DNA from: Nereocystis luetkeana
Taxonomy: Eukaryota; Sar; Phaeophyceae; Laminariales; Laminariaceae
Assembly (NCBI GenBank): GCA_031213475.1
Contig: JARUPZ010000009.1
Location: 4,993,601 to 5,057,600 of the forward strand
Direction: 5' to 3'
DNA length: 64,000 nt
Shown here: positions 58,901-64,000 of the stretch, piece by piece
How positions within the stretch are numbered: position 1 is the first letter of the stretch
Layout of the letters: every line of letters starts with the position of its first letter
The notes under the pieces: generated by a model
What the model was told of the DNA's origin: nothing
The model's database searches: none
The model's input: the letters and a program-made list of their open reading frames with translations, nothing else
Made by a program: the position numbers and the translations under genes

Positions 58901-59777
58901 ACATATGCTAGGCCTTCGTGGTCAGACTATAGACTGGTCCGGTGTCGATGGCGGCTGGTACTGCCTGGTAACGGAGGACAACGCCAACGTCCACGTCAAC
59001 GTAAGGCTCACCGCCCCTCTGCCCGAGGAGTTCCCTGACCGTCAACTGATTACTGGCCTGAGCATAGTGTCCGACGGGCACTCTCTTGTGATCGAGGTGA
59101 CGAACCCGTACAGTGTCGAAACAGACGGCTGCCATGGGGGAGTGTCGCCTTGCCTTGCCAATGGAGGACTTCGCGCAATCGTAGACGGGGAGGAGGTTGA
59201 TGGGCTTCTTAGTTCTTGCAGACGGGAGTACGTTGCGGATGGCATAGCTTTGTCCGCGTCCAATCTACCCGTGGAGTGCCGACAGTTTGGCGGGGAGAAG
59301 ATATGGGCGCGCATGTACGAGGAAATGTTGCAAGGAAGTCGTGAACTCACCAAGGAAGAAGTATTCGAAGACTGGGTGTTACGGTTTCATCACATGGCCG
59401 CACCCGAGTGGTGCACGAAGTACATCGCACAACACGACCTGGTGGATCTGCAGTCTAACCACGCTATCTTTAAGATCGAAAGTTCGGCTGTCACCGTGCG
59501 TCTCAACGTCGGTACGAATTTCCAAGGCTACGGCGAGGTAGACTGGGATGGGCGTGTCCTGCCCGACGTAGAGTTTTGGCAGATGGACGTGGGATTCCAC
59601 GGCCTATCGGTCGAAAGTGAGTCGCTGTCTGGAATGTTGGGTGAGACGGCCAGACCGGTTCTTGACAAAACCGGCAACATGGTAATGAAAGGGTTTGATG
59701 CCTTCCGTGGGACAGTCGAGGACTATCGGGTCTCCGGATCCATAGGTACCGACTTTGCCCTACTGCACCAGACGTGA
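46889..59777 (+). CDS. Inferred multi-exon gene: secreted modular Cys-rich protein with C-terminal DPH-type domain
   Basis: Inferred exon order: signal peptide (46,889-46,970), then module exons I (49,256-49,417), II (51,702-51,791), I (core 53,351-53,438), II (54,647-54,763), I (core 56,175-56,280), II (56,826-56,915), I (core 57,826-57,910), then a 325-codon terminal exon (58,801-59,777). All donors from the signal exon through the last module interrupt a codon after its first base. The clearly defined acceptors restore two bases, so modules are symmetrical 1-1 and can be duplicated without breaking the frame. Modules alternate I/II, which suggests repeated duplication of a two-exon unit. 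Predicted location is secreted or cell surface, with many disulfides. The span is a join of separate exons, not a continuous frame. Missing or extra exons are possible, and transcript evidence is absent. Confidence 0.55.
47752..48668. mobile_element. hAT-like non-autonomous transposon in intron 1
   Basis: Terminal inverted repeats CGGTGTTGTGAACCAAAA (47,752) and, reverse-complemented from the right end, CAGTGTTGTGAACCGAAA. Flanking 8-mers GATACAAG (47,744-47,751) and GATACTAG (48,669-48,676) match at 7 of 8 positions, the size expected for hAT. Both ends are crowded with subterminal ACCGAAACCG-like words in both orientations, typical of transposase-binding regions. Length is 917 bp. It carries one long frame (47,920-48,588) but no transposase motifs. 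Confidence 0.85.
47920..48588 (+). other. 222-codon open frame inside the hAT-like element, function unknown
   Basis: Starts at ATG 47,920 and stays open to 48,588. Composition changes from His/Arg/Thr-rich at the start to a Leu/Val-rich middle (LQQLTAVSVIIVCCEISARL) and ends in the Arg-rich translation of the subterminal repeats, which argues that at least the 3' part is not selected as protein. No BED finger, DDE or hATC dimerisation motif is seen. It could be captured host sequence or chance. Confidence 0.25.
49256..49417 (+). CDS. Exon: type I Cys module, first copy
   Basis: The core reads DPCAVRNELDEECALDAE, then CSSDCCVPQEFTSVCV. Spacing is C-x9-C-x5-C-x3-CC-x8-C. The exon ends GTC G before the consensus donor GTGAGT at 49,418 (phase 1). 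The candidate acceptor GATCGCACAG gives two leading bases and a length of 162 (2+53x3+1), a symmetrical 1-1 exon. The upstream part of the exon (LPLVLRLPTPPHC) also resembles the sequence ahead of the 53-kb copy (SPRLPVRRL), so the exon may really extend this far. The ICK-like cysteine pattern suggests a small disulfide-bonded fold, which is inference. Confidence 0.6.
50199..50314. repeat. 116-bp dispersed repeat, copy 2 (in intron 2)
   Basis: Near-identical to 25,774-25,889. Homology stops at CTGTTA, exactly where TACCTGGTA (50,316) begins in this copy. Confidence 0.92.
51147..51170. repeat. Target-site duplication of the SINE, left copy
   Basis: 24 bases starting CATAATGTACGCAG and ending CCGACGGT, repeated exactly at 51,513-51,536. 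The preceding base also matches, so the duplication may be 25. Confidence 0.95.
51171..51512 (+). mobile_element. tRNA-derived SINE, copy 1 (in intron 2)
   Basis: A tRNA-like head with an RNA polymerase III A box TGGTTCAAGTGG (51,194) and B box GGGTTCGAGCCCC (51,228) is followed by a roughly 260-bp unrelated body and an A-rich tail ending AAATAGGTAAAAA. The perfect 24-bp target duplication shows a recent L1-style insertion. The inverted copy at 31.7-32.1 kb shares head and body. The tRNA fold is imperfect in the acceptor stem, so it is not a tRNA gene. The parental tRNA is not identified. Confidence 0.93.
51513..51536. repeat. Target-site duplication of the SINE, right copy
   Basis: Identical to 51,147-51,170. 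Confidence 0.95.
51702..51791 (+). CDS. Exon: type II Cys module, first copy
   Basis: Acceptor TTTGAATTTACAG, then two bases, 29 codons and a final G before GTACGA (phase 1-1, 90 bases). The core is NGNSCSAQDGCDCASGNC followed by NRGVCEG, that is C-x4-GCDC-x3-GNC-x3-C. The 56.8-kb copy has exactly the same length and reads GDECYTENGCDCMSGNC. The GCDC signature and the fixed exon length separate this module from type I. Confidence 0.68.
53351..53438 (+). CDS. Exon core: type I Cys module, second copy
   Basis: Reads KPCAVLETECVISFQCESGC then CAPFLSRTCV, aligned with the 49.3-kb copy (PCAV...C...C.S.CC.P...S..CV). Ends GTC C before consensus GTGAGT (phase 1). The frame is open upstream to a candidate acceptor CCTTCCAG at 53,260, but that would give phase 0. 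The 5' border is therefore uncertain and only the core is listed. Confidence 0.58.
54647..54763 (+). CDS. Exon: type II Cys module, second copy
   Basis: Acceptor CGTCTGAACAG, two bases, 38 codons and a final G before GTGAAG (phase 1-1, 117 bases). Reads GKPCFTQTGCDCDSAACI, then LCQEAGCTGLVCQEG. It keeps GCDC but carries about nine extra residues with one more Cys pair than the 90-base copies. Confidence 0.62.
56175..56280 (+). CDS. Exon core: type I Cys module, third copy
   Basis: Reads PCISIRWVTPFKVCRDDAIC then DSNCCGTLRDIPYCVG. Cys spacing C-x12-C-x5-C-x3-CC-x8-C matches copy one except for three extra residues in the first loop. Ends GTC G before consensus GTGAGT. A pyrimidine tract (TTTCCCCCCGTTCTTTG) lies just upstream but without a good AG, so the acceptor is unresolved. 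Confidence 0.58.
56826..56915 (+). CDS. Exon: type II Cys module, third copy
   Basis: Acceptor ACATTATGCAG, two bases, 29 codons, final G before GTGCAG (phase 1-1, 90 bases, the same as the 51.7-kb copy). Reads IPNGDECYTENGCDCMSGNC then IFGTCAG. Only 545 bases separate it from the preceding type I exon, the shortest intron of the gene. Confidence 0.65.
57826..57910 (+). CDS. Exon core: divergent type I Cys module, fourth copy
   Basis: Reads RPCVTRLEVVCKISEESRSY then LCGLLFSDVG, ending GTC G before the donor GTAAGC (phase 1). Keeps PC and the next two Cys but lacks the CC pair, so it is either degenerate or specialised. Position immediately before the terminal exon preserves the I-II alternation. 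Confidence 0.42.
58801..59777 (+). CDS. Terminal exon: 325-codon domain with DPH...WSGVDGGWY segment
   Basis: The longest well-behaved frame in the right half. Acceptor CTACCAAACCGCCAG is followed by two bases and an open frame to TGA at 59,775, which fits the phase-1 donors upstream. It opens RCPLSALNDAACPDGTSMC, then NDPHMLGLRGQTIDWSGVDG and GWYCLVTED. A DPH motif with a glycine-rich GQ..D segment and an aromatic GWY is the look of vWD- or root-cap-like extracellular beta domains; this assignment is tentative. Paired Cys occur at TDGCHGG/SPCLANG, SSCRREY and VECRQF. The C-terminal third is hydrophilic, with no membrane anchor. An alternative donor, CAGAC/GTGAGC, overlaps the stop, so an extra 3' exon cannot be excluded. 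Confidence 0.7.
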
Positions 59778-59983
59778 GCTGGATCCATCCTCAGAGATTG
59801 TACACCTTGCTTAGTACATTGGCCCAGTCGGAGAGGAGCACGAGTACGAACCATTTGTTCGTGATTTTTTCCCCCACATTTTTTTCTTTAAACGTACTGT
59901 TTCTGTTGGTTGTTCGATCGGCGAGAGAGCCGATTATCGAAGAGAGCCTGTTTCCTAAAATTTGAAGGTGGAGGGTCTTACAG

Positions 59984-60082
59984 AACCGTCCGGGTTGCTC
60001 TGGAGATGTGAGCCAGGCGCTCAAACGCCCCGTGATATCGAAAGCCCTAGACTCAGTTCTTGCGTCCACATATGGTCTGCAG
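59984..60082 (+). CDS. Possible extra phase 1-1 exon
   Basis: Acceptor AGGGTCTTACAG, two bases, 32 codons, a final G, then GTGGCG; 99 bases, class 1-1 like the Cys modules. Reads PSGLLWRCEPGAQTPRDIES and ends SSCVHIWSAG. It has only two Cys and no similarity to modules I or II. Joining it to the terminal exon through the donor at 59,774 would not keep its frame. It may be a relic, a skipped exon or chance. Confidence 0.25.
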
Positions 60083-60179
60083 GTGGCGCTAGCGAGGTGT
60101 CAGGTCACTTTTGTGTCAGGGTGGAAACGTCAATTGCAAATGGTTCTTGTTGAGCATTGGAAGACCAGCAGCGTTCTTA

Positions 60180-60355
60180 CAGCCACACCCGCAGATGTCT
60201 TGAAAATGACGTCATGAATTACATATCAAGTGTCTTAGATATGTCTGGTGGCTATGCGGGCGCATCAGGGACGCGGCTGGTACCCGCATCGCCACGGTAC
60301 TACCGAAATAGTCAACCCAAATGGGCAGCAAGTGATGCCTGGGGTGTACAAGTGA
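60180..60355 (+). CDS. Possible exon of an unknown downstream gene
   Basis: A plus frame reading NYISSVLDMSGGYAGASG and then KWAASDAWGVQ ends with CAA before the consensus donor GTGAGT (phase 0). The start is undefined. Unrecognised product. Confidence 0.25.
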
Positions 60356-60480
60356 GTGAACCTCTTCTTGAGGAACCAAGACACTGGATTGGACGTGCTC
60401 CCGGCTGTCACGTCAACGCTGTTCGAAGTTGATGCGTTACGCATTATTTTTATGCACGGTTGCTTTCGACTCCACGGTAG

Positions 60481-60648
60481 GTGGCCTCTCCGTCTGGATG
60501 TGGAAGTAGTGCGTTTGTTTTGCTAGGGTACAACCTCGTACGTTACATGCTCAGGATATATGAATTGGCGCATGAGGAACGTGCCGTGCAGTTGGGTCGC
60601 CTTCGAATCAGGACGGGTTTCCCTGGGGCGACTGGACAGCTAGTGAGT
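60481..60648 (+). CDS. Possible exon of an unknown downstream gene
   Basis: Reads YNLVRYMLRIYELAHEERAV then QLGRLRIRTGFPGATGQL, ending CTA before GTGAGT (phase 0), the same phase as the frame ending at 60,355. The peptide looks amphipathic and protein-like but is unrecognised. It might be spliced to the preceding candidate. Confidence 0.25.
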
Positions 60649-60699
60649 GCCACAACAGTTTCATTATGTTTGGATCTGACGTAGATAGACGGATAGGAA

Positions 60700-63600
60700 C
60701 TAAGAGGTGGCATATATGATCTAGCAGTAGCACAGGCTCAGCCTCTCGTACGGGTATAGGGGTGCTGTCCGTAGTCACGCACAGATTCTCCGTTTTGAAC
60801 TCCAAGCGTACTTCCACGTGAATGTTGAGGGAGAGATTAACACAGTGGCCGCCAGTCGTTGGACATGTTGATTGACAGCTTGTCGTGAGACCTTTGCATG
60901 GCCGTTGACACTGGATTGTTCCTAGGGCCCATAACAACCAATACTACTCTCTCGTGTGCCTATAGAACCAATTGATTGAGAGCTAGTCGTGAGACCTTTG
61001 CATGGCCGTTGTCACTGGATTGTTCCTAGGGCCCACAACAACAAATACTACTCTCTCTTGTGCCTATAGTACCTGTTGACGGTATCGTTGTTATTTTTTT
61101 TGGCTTCTGAATTTATGTTCCCAAACCGAATACTGCTCATTACGTTTCCGAAATTGATGACCGCCGGACGCGTTTTATCTTGATTGAACAAAGGCGCCTG
61201 ACGCGTTTTATGTTGATTGAACAAAGGCTGCGTATCGTCGAGCTTTGCATCGTTGGCCCACTGGTGCTCAGAGAGGCTTCTGCTATTTGAACGGTGATTG
61301 TAAAAGAAAAGTGGAGCTTTTCTGCCTAGCGGATCAACCGAGGGCCAAGTCGGTAAAGTTAGCGAATGGTACTACTTGATCATAATGTTCCCGACCAGTG
61401 TCTAAGCCTGCGTACACGCGTCGGGGCCACAAAGTTCGCTTTCATATACATGAATGCCAACAGACGGTGTACCGAGATATCACTCAACTTGGTATAACTA
61501 CACCTATCAAACGTTGATATTTGAGTTTTATGAGTCACGTTGCTGAAGGGTATAATAAGGGCGTAGGTCTTCTAGGTCAGTGTGGGTGTGGTAGTGCCAG
61601 GGGGGTTTCCCCCCTTCTTGTCTTTGCGATATTCTCGCAGTTAAAGGGATACTCATGCCGAATGTCATCGCGTCATTCGTTTGTTTTCTGATATTCGAGG
61701 ATATGTATAGCACTATATCATCTTCTACATAAATAAAAGTATGTCTAGACTGTTTCTGGGCGGTTGAACTACCACCATCTGGAAGATGTATTCCTGGCCT
61801 CGAGCGTTTTTTACATCAGGCCAGAAAGCGTTCACGTTGTCCCGGCCTGAGATCAGGGTCTCGACGTATGAAACACGAACCATGTTACACCGTATATGCC
61901 GGAACCGATTCCAGCTGATATGTCCCAAGAGCACGAACTTGTGCGATATTTCCGAACAAGCCGTGCCGGTGTCGACTCTCACGTGAAAGCACTTTGTGAT
62001 GTCAGTACGCCTGTCTCTTGTCCAAGAATTCCATTTTTTAGGTGCATTCGCCAACAACCAGGCGAAGGTAAATCTAAATCTTCACTGACAATCAAAACCC
62101 AACATAAGACTACATACGCCCTCTCCTCATCACCAAGAGATATAGTATACATGCAACTATCGCACAGGAACTCAGGACTGAAGGTGAGCTTGACATGTTT
62201 TATCGCTACGGTGCGTATTGTGTTGTACATACAGTAGGTTGGTCAGATATGGCTCTCAAACGAAAAAACGCAAGTAAACCCGAGACCATATCCCATGTAA
62301 ACCAAACGAGTGTAGGAAGAGGGGGAGGGTGGGGAAAGTCGGCGAAAGAGCAGACACCGCCACTTAACAGAGGGATTGAAAACAATCAAACGTTACATCG
62401 TCAAGGTTTGATTAACCCAGAACCACCCTACACGATGCCAATCGACTCGAAGTAACACAGGAAACGGTTAGGGAGCCGAAAACAGCTATCGACAATTGGT
62501 GGGCATACACGTGGGCCCGAACCTACTAATAGTTTACGTTGAGGTAGCGCGCGGACGAAACATTCGTGTGGGAGTGCGGCAGAACCTCACAAATTCATAC
62601 GGGAACGTTTGTCACCGGTTCCGATGGCGGCGCTAGCGGTCAACGCTTGCACCCGAAATCTACGAGTAAACACAATAATCAACTCTAACTATATGTAGTG
62701 GTAAGTTCGATTGGCGAACTCACTTCCAAGTCAAACTTCACATACATGCGCCCTCAAACCCTACTATTGCCCGTTCAGAACATCCGTGATAAGTGTCCAA
62801 GGCCTGCCCTATGAGTTCCTTCTAAACGCCTCATTTCTGAGGTCTAATGGGAGTGTGAGAAAAGTGGCAGGAAATTATCTGGCTCGAGCGTCAACACGGA
62901 TTCCAACAAAATGCCTCACCCAGTTTCCTAAAGATAAGAAGGAAAACGGATATTGGCTGGTGAACGTTGCCCGGTCGGGACACTTTATATCCAGGTTTGG
63001 ACAAGGGTTGAAACCGTGTTTGAAGGATATCAGGTATCCGCCGAGAGTGGGGCGGCGTGTGCCACCAACTGTTCGCACGATTGGGAGTGGTCACGGTTAC
63101 AGGTGAACCCATAGGAGTTTACGGCCATCTCTGTGGAACAACTCTTTCGTGTCCACAAACTCGGAGAGGATGGCCCCGTTCTGACTGCAGCTTGGTGCCG
63201 AAGTAGATGTTGCTCATAACAGCCCCCTTGCAAGGCATCTGAACTTGGCCTGGCTGGACAACAACCTTCCGCGCTCTCAAAAGACTTGGGGCAACAAATA
63301 TTCTCATCCACACATCCACAACGTCTGAACAGGTCATCGATTATACTAGCCCCTGCACCCAATATAAACGCCTACGCCCGTGGAACGGAACCTGAGTGCT
63401 ATTGTGTGGTCGTTGGACAAGTCCTTAGTTTGGATTTAATGTCTGGGGAACGATGCTTACTCTAATGACCAACTACCCGCGGTCGGCCTGACGGGTTGAA
63501 AGTTAAATATTTCCATCGAGGCACCGGAGATGTCTGCGCCTAACCGAAAATGACTTCGACATGCAGATGCCAGCTAGAGCTCGTGACTCGTTTCAGAATA

Positions 63601-64000
63601 CCCTGTCCAGGTGCCCGTCTTCTCCGTCAAAGGAGAAGAGAAATCGAGGCTTTAAATAAATATAGCGGGGTTATCGGACGCCCTATGGTCCGGGGCATCT
63701 TGTATCCGTTGGAATTTGTTTAGGTAGCTTATTGCAGTCGAATCAGGTGCACCGGTACAACAGAAAATACGGCAAGTTAGAATGTAGAAGAAGGATTCGC
63801 CGCTGGCATATTACAAATGCCGGGTGCAGCAAAAACAAACTACGTTCAGGCTTACCTCATTGCCATCTGTAAATGGCAATTAATTGTCGATGTCAGGGGC
63901 CCATTGGAACAGGTTCGACTAACCCCTTGCCCGATCATTAATTTGGTGTCTTCTGGGAACTATCGTCTAGGATGTGCACGGATTTTCGTACCGAGTCGGA
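60700..64000. other. No firm gene; one 131-codon plus frame at 62,711-63,106
   Basis: A direct repeat of about 100 bp lies at 60,868-61,065: TGAGACCTTTGCATGGCCGT and GATTGTTCCTAGGGCCCA each occur twice about 100 bp apart. The frame at 62,711-63,106 contains GLPYEFLLNASFLRSNGSV, faintly like the end of retropepsin domains, but lacks the catalytic DTG. The minus frame 61,725-62,057 contains RVDTGTACSE without a following RT. The minus frame 63,030-63,362 contains RRCGCVDENICCPKSFESAE, Cys-rich. None is strong enough to call. Confidence 0.35.

Noticed and set aside
61725-62057. Retropepsin suggested by RVDTGTACSE on the minus strand
   Set aside because: The DTG is isolated, with no flap, no second motif and no RT nearby.
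62711-63106. Retropepsin tail or novel protein in a 131-codon plus frame
   Set aside because: The resemblance at FLLNASFLRSNGSV is too short. It is mentioned in the flank entry but not called as a gene.

Overview
This is a eukaryotic nuclear window. It is gene-poor, rich in transposable elements, and has no operon-like packing. The most likely source is an alga or a related protist. The reasons are spliceosomal GT-AG exons, a tyrosine-recombinase (PAT/Ngaro-like) retrotransposon, Ty1/copia, Ty3/gypsy-like and LINE-like remnants, a tRNA-derived SINE, and several families of short non-autonomous DNA transposons. The species cannot be fixed from sequence alone.

Layout. At 1-610 the minus strand carries the end of a gypsy-like pol reading frame that runs off the window. 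From 560 to about 4,600 there are nested degenerate repeats, ending in a roughly 287-bp tandem array. A 64-bp satellite lies at 6.84-7.25 kb. A decayed Ty1/copia element lies at about 10.76-14.2 kb (minus strand). A complete-ended but frameshifted YR retrotransposon lies at 14,814-21,329 with the order A1-ORFs-B1-A2-B2. A small LTR-like element with a nested TA-flanked MITE lies at 26.48-27.79 kb, followed by a LINE-like RT remnant at 28.4-30.3 kb (minus) and a minus-strand SINE at 31.7-32.1 kb. Between 32 and 46.8 kb little is recognisable: one candidate small secreted Cys-rich protein (36.38 kb), a MITE copy, a three-copy short repeat, a long inverted repeat around a GTT microsatellite, and hairpin elements.

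The main gene candidate is on the plus strand from 46,889 to 59,777. A signal-peptide exon ends in phase 1. It is followed by seven small cysteine-rich exons that alternate strictly between two module types (I-II-I-II-I-II-I). The last exon is a 325-codon block containing a DPH...GQ..DWSGVDGGWY segment. Every module donor is phase 1, and the best-defined module exons are symmetrical 1-1. I read this as an exon-duplicated, secreted or cell-surface protein. Its first intron holds a hAT-like element and its second holds a SINE with a perfect target-site duplication.

A nine-base palindromic word, TACC(A/T)GGTA, occurs 15 times across the window (13 outside the tandem array) against about 0.5 expected by chance. 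Its role is unknown and it is the least explained signal here.

All homology statements come from motif recognition by eye. No database search was run.
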